Below, piece by piece: positions 1-11,532 of a stretch of DNA of 64,000 nt. The position numbers and the translations under genes were made by a program. The notes under the pieces are model-generated. The model made no database searches. It saw nothing but the letters and a program-made list of their open reading frames with translations, and was not told the DNA's origin. The stretch is taken from NCBI GenBank assembly GCA_024180945.1, contig JAKSGN010000035.1, forward strand, positions 2,294,001 through 2,358,000, in the 5' to 3' direction. Origin of the DNA: Macrophomina tecta. Taxonomy: Eukaryota; Ascomycota; Dothideomycetes; Botryosphaeriales; Botryosphaeriaceae. Each line of letters starts with the position of its first letter. Positions within the stretch are counted from its first letter, which is position 1.

Positions 1-747
1 TACTTCTTCTGGGTTCCGACGTTCGTGCCGTTCATCGCGTGCATTTTCGGCGCTTGGATGTACGACGTGTTCATCTACACAGGGCCCAGTCCCGTCAATA
101 CTCCTTACCTCGGCCTAGGCCAGCTGTGGTGGAACATCCGCGGGAAGCTGAGAGAAAAGGAGAAGGATGAAGAGGAAGGTCCAGACGAGGATGTGAAGAA
201 GGAGGAGTACGAGCAAGAAGATGGAGATGCTGGGAAGCGCAAGCGGAATGAGGACGAGGAGCCAGAGACTGACAGGGAGAGGGAGTGTGAGGCGAAGGTT
301 GCGGAGTCGAAAGAAAAGGACGCCTCGTGGGATGCGCCGAACGAAGACTCCAATCGCCACGAAAATGCTAAACACGAGGAAGATGTGCTCAGTCAGTACA
401 GCAGTACAACAGAGACATCATCGGCCGGCGGAGGGGAAGATGCGCGGTCGGAATACGAAGGGGAGCACAAAGGCCAGAACGGAAAACGGAATAACGACAA
501 CCACGATGGTGAACAAGAGGGAGAAGACCTGGAGGAACAGATTACAAAAGATACGAACTGGGATGTGGACCCAGAGCGCCACAACAGAGGGAGCAGCCAT
601 AGAGATGGTGAGGAAGCGAGCGAACCCAATGGCTCAGAAGGCGAGCAGGCCGAGACAAAAAAGGAAAGTGAGCAGTGGATGCAGCGGAATGACAGTGGCC
701 ATAACGCCGAAAACCGCAATGGAAGAGACGGAAGCGAGCCTGCATAG
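1..747 (+). CDS. Aquaglyceroporin (MIP family), C-terminal part
   Basis: The reading frame is open from the first base, so the 5' part lies outside the window. The visible start carries the last membrane helix of a major intrinsic protein followed by the sequence YTGPSPVNTPYLG, a signature of fungal Fps1/aquaglyceroporin-like channels that pass water and glycerol through the plasma membrane. From about residue 45 of the visible part the protein becomes a very acidic, Glu/Asp/Lys/Arg-rich cytoplasmic tail of about 200 residues with no recognisable domain. Long charged tails occur in fungal aquaglyceroporins and may control gating, but this tail is too low in complexity to compare. The family call rests on about 40 residues. 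NPA motifs are not in view, so transport ability cannot be judged. Confidence 0.8.
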   Translation, partial: YFFWVPTFVPFIACIFGAWMYDVFIYTGPSPVNTPYLGLGQLWWNIRGKLREKEKDEEEGPDEDVKKEEYEQEDGDAGKRKRNEDEEPETDRERECEAKVAESKEKDASWDAPNEDSNRHENAKHEEDVLSQYSSTTETSSAGGGEDARSEYEGEHKGQNGKRNNDNHDGEQEGEDLEEQITKDTNWDVDPERHNRGSSHRDGEEASEPNGSEGEQAETKKESEQWMQRNDSGHNAENRNGRDGSEPA

Positions 748-2082
748 CTCAGGCAGGTCCAGACCAGACCGGCGAGTTCCGTGGGATGGTTCCACCGCGA
801 ACAAGACCTTGACCGCCGTCGTATTTGAAGAAAAAAACAGAAGGAAGATGCATCTTCCAGATCAGGCCTCATTCCACGGCCTCGAATGCTGAACATGCAG
901 CTGGAATCAGCAGTGGAAACACAGCCGTGTAAGAACGGCCGGACTGGGTAAGCCGACTCTGCGGGTGGTGGCGATCATCACCTTGCCCAGGAATTTTACT
1001 TGGCTTGTCAAGAGTGTGAGCGAAATATTACGCTTGGTGTGGGGCGCTTTGGATGTTTCTGGCTAGGAGATGTCAGCTTACTCATCGCAGGCGGACAGGC
1101 CGCGTTGATGGCGTGCGAATGCGAAGGTGGCGTATGTACGGTAGAAACAGAAATCGAAAAGCGCCCAGACTGTCTTCTACGCCCTCAACCAGCATGTCAT
1201 TAGTAGAGCGCCACCAACGCGCGTTGCAGGGACGGCCGGTTAATCCTCCGAGAACTGGGTTTGCGGGAGCGTATCTTCGCTCGCCGAGTAGATCGTTAGC
1301 AGGAGAGCGTGTTGGTGTTGGCGGCAACGACCGCACTTCACTTCGCACGAAAGAAAAGAGGTCAAGTCGGGCCAACACCAAAGGTAAGGACACCAACAGC
1401 GGCTTTATGGCTCGATTGAACATTGCTTCGGAAGCCCTAAATGCCCTCTGCAGGCTTCCCGCAGTTGCAGCGCGAACTCAGCCTTGCATACCTTGGCGCC
1501 GGGTCGGCCCCCAATGAAACACTCCCGCGCTATCGTGCTGTGCCACAGAGCAGGGCGAAGATCACTGCCTTGCTGCCCTCGTGCTCAGCCTGCGCTGCCA
1601 CCGGCCCCGCACAAATATCGTACAAAGTGAGCGGGGCTACCACCTACACGCTTCCCGTGAGCCGCTGCCGCGCCGTACGCTCCTCCCAAGCCGGCCACGA
1701 GAAATCCTCCTTGCCGGTCGTGCCAGCTGTTGTTCTTGGGCCCAAGGCACCTAATGTCATAATCTTAATCCTGGTATTATTCAGTTGTAATTATTCATCC
1801 TCTTCATTTTTTGTCCATACCGTTCTTCAGCACCGCACGCCTCATGACGCACATACCCAGCAATATCACTCAACCGTACATGACGAAGCCGAATCGAACA
1901 CCGAACACCTCCATAACAGTCTTATCTGCCCTCACTACCAAGGTGATAGCCAGAGCAGGCTAGGTAGCTTGCCTACCGCTCAGTCTGAGCCTGGCAGCAA
2001 GAGCATTCCCTCCTCACTGCTAGCCTCATACTCTTAATCAACACTTCGCACCTGACCCGCAACACCTCAAAACCACCAAAGA
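748..2082. other. Intergenic region, no supported gene
   Basis: About 1.3 kb between the aquaglyceroporin stop and the next start. Open frames exist (for example 1441-2037) but they are low-complexity, lack family motifs and overlap one another. The last 300 bases probably hold the promoter and leader of the downstream gene. Confidence 0.6.
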
Positions 2083-3436
2083 TTGATGTCGCTTCTCCAA
2101 ACCCGACAAGACTTCCAGCCCTCCTGTCCCAACGGGGGGACATGGTACTCCTGCGGCGCCGGCGTCCAGTTCGTCGGCTGCTGCACGGCGGATCCATGCA
2201 ACGAGAACGGCTGCTCGGCCGGCAACCTGCGCGCTGCCAGCTTCAACGCCTCATACTACGGCTCCTTCCCGGACCTCGAGTGCGACAGCGGCCAGTTCTA
2301 CACGTGCACCACCACCGACCCGCCCTTCGTCGGCTGCTGCCGCGAGAACGCCTGCCGCGCCGCCGGCAGCAAGGGCTGTCCGCAGGTGAGCCTCACCGGC
2401 GCACACCTGCCCGACAATGCTGCGAAGGCCAGTCCATGGGATCCCACTGGCGGGACGCCCTCCTCGACGGCATCCGCATCCGCAACCACATCCGCGGCAG
2501 CCGATAGCGACTCCTCCACTTCCACGGCCGCCATCGCCGGCGGCGCCGTCGGCGCCACTGTCGTCCTCTTCTTCGTCATAGGCGCCCTGATCTGGCAGCG
2601 GCGACGGCGTGTCGCAAAGAGGAAAACGGCCTCCTCCAGTCCACCGCCGCTCAGCTTTCAAGGCGGCCCGCCCGGCGAGTTGCCCGCCAGCGAAGCTGCC
2701 ACCACCCGCACGGCAAAGAACTCCGATACTAAAGGTGCGCTTTGATCTCTCTCTCTCCCCCTTGCCTGTCCCAAGCCCAACTGACAGGAACGCTTACCCG
2801 CTAGACGCAGCCGCGCCCTCATCCCCCACATCCGCGGCCCTCCCCCGCTACTCCGCCCTCACGACTACCGACGTCGCCTACGAACTCGACGGCTTCGCGG
2901 GCAAGCCGCACCAGCCGAGCACGCCGTCCGAGTTGGGCGCGGATGCCCCGCCGGCGGAGCTGCCCGGCGCGGATGCTGCGGTGCACGAGCTCGAGGGCGA
3001 TTATTCGTCGCCGTCGCTGGGCAGTGCGACGACGCCGCGCACGCCGCAATCGTCGCGGCATAGTCGCGGCGAGAGCTGGTCGTCGGTGGAGAAGAAGGGC
3101 AGGAGGGCGAGCAATCGGTCGAGCGCGGGGACGGCGCCATCGCCGCGGGGATTGGCGATTTCGGGGGTGCACCATCCGCAGCGGACGTCGCCGCGGTCGA
3201 TGAATTTTCCGGGGCGAGAGGAGGATGAGGGTGGGAGCGTGCTGTCGGAGGGCGGTGTGAGTTCGTTGCCGAGCACGCCGAGGAGTGGCTATGGGGGTGC
3301 TGGGACGGCGACGGCGAACTATTCGGATGTGTCGCGGTTGAGTCCGATGTGGCCGCCGCAGCATCCGCCAACGATTGAGGAGGATGAGAGGGGGGAGTGG
3401 GAGAGGGGGAGGGGGAGGAGAGGGTGGGATGCTTGA
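2083..3436 (+). CDS. Cys-rich single-pass membrane protein, sensor-like
   Basis: Two exons, 2083-2734 and about 2805-3436. The intron starts GTGCGC and ends TAG at 2804, with CTGAC as branch site; CAG at 2810 would also keep the frame. The first half has two Cys-rich modules built on W/F-Y-x-C ... FVGCC ... C patterns, a repeat common in uncharacterised Pezizomycotina proteins. A Ser/Thr-rich stalk follows, then one hydrophobic helix (AIAGGAVGATVVLFFVIGAL) flanked by a basic stop-transfer stretch RRRRVAKRK. The second exon encodes a Ser/Pro-rich cytoplasmic tail with many SP and TP sites. The layout resembles wall-stress or receptor-type proteins with an outside Cys-rich head. No signal peptide is seen at this start, so either the helix serves as signal anchor or the true start lies in an unseen upstream exon. 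Function unknown. Confidence 0.7.
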
Positions 3437-3676
3437 GTGGTCTGTTTTTGTACGAGTAGACAGGCTTTTTTTCTTCTTCTGCGACTGCGACGATACTGTT
3501 GCGGGAGATGTGAGACAGCGAAATGTGATAGTGGGCTCCTGGCACGCTGATTGGCTGCACGCAGCTAGATAGAAATGGCAATTTTTGGGGACATGAATGG
3601 TCATGTCGTCCCGCAAGTGGTATTACAGTTGAAAAGAATAAGACTACACGCACACTCGTGCATCGATGCGCACCTC

Positions 3677-4650
3677 TCAGACGGCCAGCAACGCCCCGAT
3701 CAGCGACACCACCAGCGCAAAAGTCCCGCACCCCTCCGATGCGCCGACAATGCGGCTCGCCATGCCCGTTGCGCTTGCCGCCGCCGAAGTTGTCACAGTG
3801 ACCGTCGCCGTCGCCCCGGCAGACGAGCTGGACGCAGCTGAGCCATCAGTGCCGTCGCACCCGCTCTGGCAGCCCGCGTTGCAGTGGCCCGTCGTGTTGC
3901 CGCAGAAGCCACCGGAACTACAGGCATAATCGCATCAGCACCCGTCCATATCATCGAGCATGTCTTGAGCAGGAGAGGGAAGGGGAGAGCATTACCTGCA
4001 ACACGGGCCATACCCAAACACGCCGTACGCGACGAAGTCGTCCGGCCCAGCCTCAGAGCTGCAGATTGCGTTGTTGTACTCGCTGCCGCAGCGCCCGTCA
4101 CAGCGGGGCGACGTGCCCTCACCAGCCCAGCTGCAGGCCGGGTTGCCGAGCGTGGAATTGGTGGTCGAGGCGCTGACGTTGGTGCCACAAGCGCCGTAGT
4201 CGGACTGGCAGGCGCTGCCGCAGTAGTCGGGAGTGTTGCCGCAGAAGCTATTGGGTAGGGTTAGCAATTCCTTTTCGTATTTTATGAGAACAGAGGGTTT
4301 GGAGGGTGCTTGGCCTACCCGTCGCCGCTGCAGCAGGGGTTTACGCCGGTGATTAGGCACATGCGGTTGACCTCGGCACCGCACGAGTTGTCTGTCGTCG
4401 TCGGATACTTGCCAGTCGTCGTGGCGGACGCGTTACCGCTGGCGGAGGGAGACGAGGGTGAGGACGGTGATGAGGCATTGGCGGCATTACTCGGCGAGGA
4501 GGAGAAGGCGTTGGAGGAAGAGGTTGAAGATGGGTCGGCCCAGGGGAGCGTGATGGCGGACACAGGAACAGCATCGGCGGAGCTCATCTGCGCACTGGCC
4601 GTGGCCGTGCAAAGGGCCAGCAGCAGCAATTGGAATGACAGAGACGGCAT
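3677..4650 (-). CDS. Secreted chitin-binding (ChtBD1) protein, likely GPI-anchored
   Basis: Three exons on the minus strand, 4650-4319, 4247-3996 and 3917-3677, giving 274 residues; both introns are phase 2 with GTAGGC/GTAATG donors and TAG acceptors. The start is chosen at MPSLSFQLLLLALCTATASA, a clear signal peptide, rather than an in-frame Met 40 codons upstream. After a Ser/Pro/Ala-rich linker come hevein-type chitin-binding modules with the pattern CGxxPDYCGxxCQSDYGAC, then a shorter second copy (CGNTTGHCNAGCQSGC). The C-terminus is Ser/Thr/Ala-rich and ends in a hydrophobic tail (FALVVSLIGALLAV), as expected for GPI attachment. Role inferred: chitin binding at the cell wall or masking of chitin fragments. 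No catalytic domain is present. Confidence 0.85.
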
Positions 4651-6028
4651 CGTGGTGAAGCTTGCAGCTGCTGAAATGTGTTTCAGGTTGTGAGGGTGAG
4701 AAAAACACTGTGCGTAGGTTCTGTCAGAACTTAAGAAAGACTGGGGCTCGATATAGGGAAGGCGTGGCACAAGAATAGCTGAGGCTCTTTAGGGCAGGAG
4801 CTGTAGACTTTTTGGCTGCGGTCGTCGGGGGGGTCGCCGATGCTTGCTGCGCCCTAACGACGCCGCCTTCCGTGCATGCAACTGTTGATCATCGCAGCTG
4901 ACGGCTGGGGCTGGAGGCCGCCATCTGCCTGCCTGAAAAAGGAACTCTTTCTCTCTGTGCCACACGTTGGTGGCGAAGGTTTGACGCAGGGCATCCACAA
5001 AACTCTCGTTGGTTCTGCTTCGCGGAGATGGCGGTTTCGCAGCAACGCATGGCCCGAGCAATTGGCAGCGTTCTACGCACCGAGTGATTCGTTGCACCGC
5101 AATCGTCAGAACTGTTTGCTTCGACCGGCGGATGCCCGAATGATACGCAGGCAGCAATACGACGCCATCGCCGATGCCTCATCAGGCGACGGACATCATG
5201 GTCGGGGATATTCCTCGAAACTACATAGCGAGGATGGCGGTTGGCTTGCACAAAATACCTGATGGCTGTGTGCTGAGACGCCTGGCCTGCTGTCAGCATC
5301 TCGGCTGCAGAAAAAGGACGGGGGTTTTGGGTTGGTTGCGACGAGGCCAGCGTAGCTTGCGAGAGGAGTAAGACGGCAAACGCGGTCGGGGTGACAGCGT
5401 CCACGTGGCCCATGCGATCTTGGCTCAAGTGCTTTGCCTCGCCCTCGAGGCCGTTAGCTCTTCAGACGTATTCTGCGTTGCAGCTGAGGCTGTAGAGCGC
5501 GGGGCAGCATGTTGCGAGATGCAACAGTGGAGGCCCGGATTCTGAAACAGACTGACAGCCACAAGCGGAGGTTGTTTTCGTCGCGGATTCAAGGCTTCAG
5601 CCATCCCGCAGAACCCCGCTCCCCCGCCACTCCTTTCCCCCACGTGGCTCTCCTGTGGGCGATTGGGCGGGTTGACGGCGGCCTGTACGCGCTGTGCCGC
5701 ATCGAGTAACGCACCGCATCCTATATTTAGTCCTGTTGGCAGCTGCCCGAAAGTATACGTCAATGAAGACGACAACGCTCGCCACCACAGCTTCCGAGGG
5801 GCGTAGCAGGTTTCTCGAGACGGCATACATGCACCATGACTCACGGTTTGCCCGATGTATCCTTTGCTTGTCTGTACGAGGTGCCTGCCCAATATTACGC
5901 GAAATGCTGCGGACTATGACCGCACCTTACATCGAAAACATTGAATTACTATATACGTGAACGTTAAACCATCTAGCACTTATTTCACTGACAGCTCGAA
6001 CAGATCTCTCTGAACCCAACGCAGCCAC
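4651..6028. other. Intergenic region, no supported gene
   Basis: About 1.4 kb between two minus-strand genes. Several 60-180 codon frames occur on both strands and overlap one another, with no conserved motif. Part must be promoter of the chitin-binding gene; nothing else is recognised. Confidence 0.6.
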
Positions 6029-8460
6029 TTAAGGCATCATGAAGCCATCTCTCCTCAGATCAACACCGTTCAGGTCTGTATAGAGGTCCAACGGGTAATC
6101 CGCCTCAACCGCCCTCTTCCTCAGCGGCATCGACCGCACCGCACCCGTCCTCTTCCTGGTCAAGCCAGCACTGGCACCATTTGTCGCAACACTTCCCGCA
6201 ACACACGCATCCCTCGTCCCCCACGCCGAGTCTGCAACCGCCTTCCACGCCGCCGTGATGTCCACCGTCATCTCCGCCGTCCAATAGATCCTGCAATCCG
6301 CAGGCTCGTAAACGAACTGCGTCGGAGTCCGCTCCTCGAAGTCGTCCTTCTTGATGCCATCCCTGAAGTTGACGTTGTACGCCGTGCCGGTGGCGGCGCG
6401 CAGGAAGGGCAGCTGGTCGTTGTAGTCGGCGAGGCTGGTGGTGTTGAAGTACGCCTGCTCCTCCGCGTCCGCGTACCAGTACGCAAGGGCGACGTTGTAC
6501 TGGATGTAGTCCCAGGGCCAGTTGTTGGTGCCCTTGACACCACCGACGGCCTGGATGATGCCGTCGGACGAGCGGCCGCCCATGGCGACGTACTTGACGC
6601 CCGCGAGGTCCTGCATGAGGCGGGAGAAGATGGTGCAGGTGGATGCACTGCAAATCCCAGAAGTCAGCAACGAGTCCCGGAAGAACTGAGAATCAGCACT
6701 CACCAGTAGCCATCCGTCATGACGACCACATCCTCCGCCGCGAACGGCTGCGTCGCGTTCAAGACGCCCTCGCCATAGCCCGTCACCCAAATCCCGCCGC
6801 TGTTGTACGGTGTCAACGCGTCACTCAAATTCCACCTCGACAGCTCCGTGTAATTGTCGCCCTTCCGCACCACCGGCCCGAACTTCTCCTTCCAGTCGCT
6901 AAACGCACTCCCATCCGGCTTGACATCCGTCCGGAAGTTCAAGTACGAGCTCACGACATCCTCCTCCAACTCCTCGAGCGTCTGGTTGCCCGCGGCATCC
7001 ACCGTCCGCGGCAGCCCTTCGCTCAAATCGCTGTACTTCCGCCCGAGGATGTCTAGCGCCTCGATCGCGCGCGCGCGGTCCGCCGCCGCGAACGCGTCGA
7101 TGGAGGGGAAGAGCTGCTTGAACAGGTCGTAGCCGAGCAGGATCGTGCCGCCGCCGTTGGCGCTGACGTCGATGATCAGCTTCGTCTTGCCGGCAGCGCG
7201 GGCGGCGGCCAGGAACTGGCGCGCCGTGGCCTGGAAGTCTTCCTGCGCGGAGCCGCCGACGAAGCTGGGGACGCTGAGGACGGCCACGTTGGCGTAGGCC
7301 GGGTCTTCATCTTCAATGAAGTAGCCGCCGATGAGGTTGTTCTTCTGCCGGATGACCGGGGGCGGGTACCCGGGGGCCGGGGTGCTGGTGGGGGTGGCGG
7401 AGGAGGTGGCGGAGGTGGAGGAAGCGGCGGCGCTGGATGTCGTCGCCGCAGTCGCCGCCGCCGCCCCGCTGTTGTGGAAGGACGTGTCTTCTGGCGTGGT
7501 GAAGAAGGCGTCGTACAGCGCCTGCCCGCTCGTCACGCCATCGAAGGGCACCAGCACCTTGGCGAAGTTCTGCATCGTGTACGTGGTGCCGTTGGCGAAC
7601 GTCAGCGTCGTGCTGGCGCCCGGGTAGACCCAGCGGCCGCGCCCGCCGCCCGTGAAGGTGCCCATGCCCGTGCTGCTGGTGCCGAGGGCGACGATGGCGA
7701 GCTCGTAGAAGACATTGTTGTACAGCGCGTCGCGGTCTTGCAGCGAGCCGTACTGGCTCCAGTTCTCCAGCCAGGTCGTCGCGGGCTGCCCGTCAATTTC
7801 GGTGATGGCGGAGGGCTTGAAGGTTGAGTTCCCTAGGATGGAGGCAAGGACGTCTGGGTAGGCGTAGGGCTGCGGTGCGGCCTTGCCGTCGGAGGAGACG
7901 GAGACCAAGGGAATGGGCCGGCCAAAGTTGAAGATACCGCCAACGGAGTCGGGGACGTAGACGAAATGGCCGTCGTGCGTCTTCTGCAGGATGCGATACA
8001 GGGTGTAGCCAAACTGGTGGAAGTTAGCGTGTGGTCTTCTGGGGGCAGATGGTTCAGGGCTCACTTCGTATTCCTTGGTGATGGTGCCGTCAGAGACCTT
8101 GGCCTCGAGATCGTCCAATTCGGCGAAGACGTCAATGGGCTCCTGGATCTTCTCAACGTACTCGGCCGGAGGGTCCTTGAGGTAGGCCAGGGTGCTCTGC
8201 CATTCCCAGTACGGCCGGACGGTCTTGATCAGGTTCAGAGCGGCAGTCTGGTTAATGGGGACGCTGTTGATGCACTCGTAGGCCAAGTCCGCAGGGACAG
8301 TAGGAGTGGCGCTCGGTGCAACAGCTGTCTGGGATGCGGCCAGAGCAGAGACGGAAGCACAAGCAGATCCGGTCTCGTTCAGCCCCCTGTATAGCACGGG
8401 GTTGGCAGAGACAATGGCGGCTAGGCCAGAGGCCAGGGCGAAGTTCTTGAGCAGAGCCAT
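6029..8460 (-). CDS. Secreted S41-family serine protease (CPAF-like)
   Basis: Three exons, 8460-8065, 8013-6704 and 6647-6029, giving 774 residues. The first intron (51 nt, GTGAGC...CTAAC...CAG) happens to be open in frame and would add 17 spurious residues if read through. The start is placed at MALLKNFALASGL, opening a signal peptide; another Met lies 8 codons upstream. The protein matches fungal S41/CPAF-like peptidases: a THDGHF motif near residue 145 supplies the expected histidine, a hydrophobic strand and Gly-rich turn (IIDVSANGGGT) lie in the protease core, and DGYCASTC places the probable nucleophile serine near residue 571, just after the second splice junction. An Ala/Ser/Thr-rich insertion lies before that core. 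Many N-x-S/T sites support secretion. The substrate is unknown. Confidence 0.85.
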
Positions 8461-8518
8461 GTTCTGGAGTGAGCAAAGGCGCACCTGCTTGGTTCCTGCA
8501 ATAGTGGAGCAGTCGAGA

Positions 8519-8525
8519 TTTTATA
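8519..8525 (-). promoter_or_regulatory. TATA box of the S41 protease gene
   Basis: TATAAAA on the minus strand about 60 bases before the chosen ATG, consistent with that start. Confidence 0.5.
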
Positions 8526-9228
8526 GAGCAATCATGCGAGGGCATGTCATGACTTGCGGCCGGGCACGGGCATGTCGCGATACAGTGGATATATTCTGCG
8601 GCTCTACTGCTTGAGGAAGTTCGCAACGTGCTTGAGAGGGCGATCAGCGCATAGACTAAATACCAGCAAATGGGAACGAGCTCTCGTCAGGGCGGCGCAT
8701 AGATCTTGCATTTACGTTTCCCGTGTGTCGAATCGCGGCTCGCGTCGCGGCTATCATCAAATGACAAGTTACCTTCCTAAACCGGTAACGGCGGCCGGCC
8801 TTTTATCACCACTTACCGGTCGTCCTATGCACCACGACCCCGCAATATGTGCCCCGTGCTTGCATTATTTTCTCTCTCCTGCCCTTCGCCGCAGCTCATA
8901 GAGGCCGTCCGGCTCCGCGGAAGCGCTGAACGGAAGCTGCAAATCCCGCAACTCCAGCCGCTCGTCTGGGTGATTTGGTACTTATCGTTGGGAACGACAC
9001 AACAAGCCGGCGGTCAATCACGCGAGTGGGAGAATCGCATGTTAGGCTGAAACAGACGTAGGGGCTTAGCAGATCCCGGTAAACAAAGAAAATCCGCAGA
9101 GCACACAAATAAGCAAACAAAATCCTGTCGCTACAAGCATTGAAACGTACATGATTACGCAAAATCCTAGCATCTATTTTACAGTACCTCCGAACTCCGC
9201 ACAATCCCCATTCTTTTTCTTTTTCTTT
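8526..9228. other. Intergenic region, no supported gene
   Basis: Upstream region of the protease and 3' flank of the CoA-transferase. No frame shows family motifs. Confidence 0.55.
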
Positions 9229-9256
9229 CTTTTTTTTTTTTTTTAAAAAAAAAAAA
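9229..9256. repeat. T-run/A-run palindrome
   Basis: About 15 T followed directly by 12 A, a perfect T12A12 inverted repeat lying 5 bases beyond the stop codon of the CoA-transferase gene. It may act in the 3' UTR, or be a slippage-prone assembly site. Confidence 0.7.
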
Positions 9257-9261
9257 CACCC

Positions 9262-11004
9262 CTACCTGAAAACAACCTCGCTCTTATCTTGCAAGCAGTA
9301 CGGCACGCTCGGCGAGCGCCACTCGGGCGACGACTCAGCGTCGCCCTCAAAGCTCACCACCGGCCTGAGGAAGCTTAGCCTCCTGCCACCAAAAACGCTC
9401 TCGCCAAACCGCTGGAACAGTCCGCTATCCTCGCGCAGCCTGCTCTCGCCGTACACGCGCTTCCACCCATCCCACACCGTAAACAGCAGATCAAACACGT
9501 GATCCTTCGCGTGCATGGGCGCCCACGCGAACCGCTCCTGGCACTCGCGCACCACCTCCTGCGGATACAGCCCGACCTCCTCCTTCAGCGCGAACGAGTT
9601 CACGGCCGCCAGGCTCGCGTGCGCGTAGTAACTGCCGCCCTTTGTCGCGCGGTCGCGCAGCCCCATCATCGCGCCCACCGCGCCAATGATCCCCGTCGTC
9701 ATGTCCGAGATGGGCAGCGACGGCAACACACACTCATTGTCCGGCAGCCCCAGCGCGCGGCCCGTCACGTACGCCGATCCCGCGGCCGCGTCCGCGATCT
9801 GCTGCCAGCCGGGGCGCTCGGCGTAGTAGCCGTCCGGGCCGTAGCAGTTCTCGGAGACGTACACGATGCCGCGGCCGCGCTCGCCCGCCATGCGGAGGAG
9901 GGAGTTCAGCCCCAGCCCGTACTTCTCGAGGCGCGATTGGCGGAATCCCTGGATGAAGACGTCGGCGTCGGCGAGGAGCGAGTGCAGGTAGGCGCGGTCG
10001 GCGGCGTCGCGCAGGTCGACGGCCGTCGTGCGCTTGCCGGCGTTGAGGGTGAGCTGCATCATGTTGATGTCGACCAGGTGCGGCGCGTTGATGCGGATCA
10101 CGTCGGCGCCGTAGGAGCTCAGCACCGCGCCGATCTGCGGGCCTGCGATGATGCGCGTCATCTCGACAACCTTGACGCCCGCGAGTGGCCGCTTATCGGA
10201 GGGGTTGAGCGGTGGGAAGCTGACGCGCGGGGTGGGCGCGGCCTGGTATTGGTGCTGGACGTTGACGAGTGGGTGCTTGGCGAGCGATTTGCCCATCTCG
10301 CTGTTGTTCCATGCTTCGGGAGTGAAGCAGATGCTGCCGCAGAAGCCGTTATAGAGGTTGTTGAATTCGAGCTCCGAGGGCGTTTTGGTCCGGATGGTCT
10401 GCGCGATGTGGTTCCATGCCTCGTCGCTCGTCTTGCAGCCCGCATCCGGGTTGATGCCGAGGGACTTCATCAGCGGGACGGCGGCGAGGGAGCCGTGGAC
10501 TGAATACCAGGTCTCGGGGTCCTTGGTGGGGTAGATGGCCGTGGACTTGTACTTGAGCGCGGTGTCGTACCAACCCTGCTCGAAGTCGGGCACGATGTCG
10601 TTGAGCTTCTTCTGCTTCACCAGTGACACGATGTCTTCGCCGTCGACGAAGCCGGTGCCGATGGCGGCGAACCAGAAGGCTGCGTGCGTTGTGTCGACCG
10701 TGATCTTCCTGTCTTTCGACCCTGCGCCCCTGAGGGTAAGGATTTCATCCGCAAGGACACCGCTCATGGCGTGGAGGGCAGCAGCCACGGAGACGGCCTT
10801 GATGGGGCCCGGGATGACGGGGAACTCATCGCCCACAAACTTGACTTTCGAGAGCAGCTCGGGGTCCTGAGTGAAACCGGGTGTTTGAGAGGCGAGGTAG
10901 TTGAAGATTCTTTGAGTGTCTTCTGGGACGGGTGTGAACTTGGTGTCGGTATGCGTACCCGGTCCGTAGACATCGGGCACAGTAGAGTGTGATGCGTCAG
11001 ACAT
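9262..11004 (-). CDS. CaiB/BaiF-type family III CoA-transferase
   Basis: A single uninterrupted frame of 580 residues. The C-terminal two-thirds match family III CoA-transferases, which move CoA between carboxylic acids: LAGVKVVEMTRIIAGP, the strand-turn GADVIRI, a VFIQGFR segment, and PISDMTTGIIGAVGAMMG, whose Asp corresponds to the catalytic aspartate. The first 250 residues look like a partial, diverged copy of the same fold, which explains a length well above the usual 400 residues; this longer layout is known in fungi. No signal peptide or membrane helix, so cytosolic or organellar. It is divergently transcribed from a hydroxyacyl dehydrogenase with 528 bases between them, suggesting joint regulation. 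Which acid is activated (carnitine-like, hydroxy or alpha-methyl acid) cannot be told. A GTAGGG motif overlaps the stop, so a further 3' exon is possible but unsupported. Confidence 0.85.
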   Translation of the reverse strand: MSDASHSTVPDVYGPGTHTDTKFTPVPEDTQRIFNYLASQTPGFTQDPELLSKVKFVGDEFPVIPGPIKAVSVAAALHAMSGVLADEILTLRGAGSKDRKITVDTTHAAFWFAAIGTGFVDGEDIVSLVKQKKLNDIVPDFEQGWYDTALKYKSTAIYPTKDPETWYSVHGSLAAVPLMKSLGINPDAGCKTSDEAWNHIAQTIRTKTPSELEFNNLYNGFCGSICFTPEAWNNSEMGKSLAKHPLVNVQHQYQAAPTPRVSFPPLNPSDKRPLAGVKVVEMTRIIAGPQIGAVLSSYGADVIRINAPHLVDINMMQLTLNAGKRTTAVDLRDAADRAYLHSLLADADVFIQGFRQSRLEKYGLGLNSLLRMAGERGRGIVYVSENCYGPDGYYAERPGWQQIADAAAGSAYVTGRALGLPDNECVLPSLPISDMTTGIIGAVGAMMGLRDRATKGGSYYAHASLAAVNSFALKEEVGLYPQEVVRECQERFAWAPMHAKDHVFDLLFTVWDGWKRVYGESRLREDSGLFQRFGESVFGGRRLSFLRPVVSFEGDAESSPEWRSPSVPYCLQDKSEVVFR

Positions 11005-11532
11005 CCTGATTGAGAAGAGAAGGGATGAATTGAGGAAAGTAGTGAGGATGGATGCTGAGAAGAGTTCCGTTGAGGCACACAGTGCAAACCATTTTTATAC
11101 AATCTGCCTCTGCTGTCCTCGGTGGGTTCTCACCCTGATGAAACTCCAGAAGAGAGCGCACGTCATCAGAATGCAGTTGTCCATCGTACAGAGAACCCAC
11201 CGAGAAGCCTCGCGATGATCTGACCTCCCCGAGTTTTCTGCGCGGTGCTCGTGCGAGCGTCGATCGATAGATCGCCAAGAGATAACGCTCCACCCTCGGT
11301 CTACCCCCCGTACCAGCTTGGGCCAGGTGGTGATGTAAACCCTCGCCGTTGCTCTTTCATCATGCTGTGTAGGGTATAAGAGAATGATCCGAAAGGACGG
11401 ATATGCTGTCAAAAGTTGTTAGCACCTTCTTAACAATGCAAATATAAGTCCTCTTCTACTTCTTTCAATTCTGTCTTAGCTCTCCAAATCCAGCTCTTCC
11501 ACTCTTCACTGAGCTCTCCCTCAACCCTCACC
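11005..11532. promoter_or_regulatory. Shared divergent promoter region
   Basis: 528 bases between the divergent starts of the CoA-transferase and the hydroxyacyl dehydrogenase. Minus-strand TATAAAA at 11093-11099 lies about 90 bases before one ATG, and plus-strand TATAAG at 11443-11448 about 90 bases before the other. No operator could be named. Confidence 0.6.

Noticed and set aside
105..896. Several 60-220 codon frames antisense or out of frame to the aquaglyceroporin tail
   Set aside because: Shadows of low-complexity Glu/Lys/Arg codons; no motif in any of them.
1441..2037. 198-codon frame upstream of the Cys-rich membrane protein
   Set aside because: No family motif, irregular composition, and lies where the promoter and leader are expected.
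4889..5428. Minus-strand 179-codon frame with a hydrophobic start
   Set aside because: The rest is Arg/Cys/His-rich without motif; overlaps several other chance frames.
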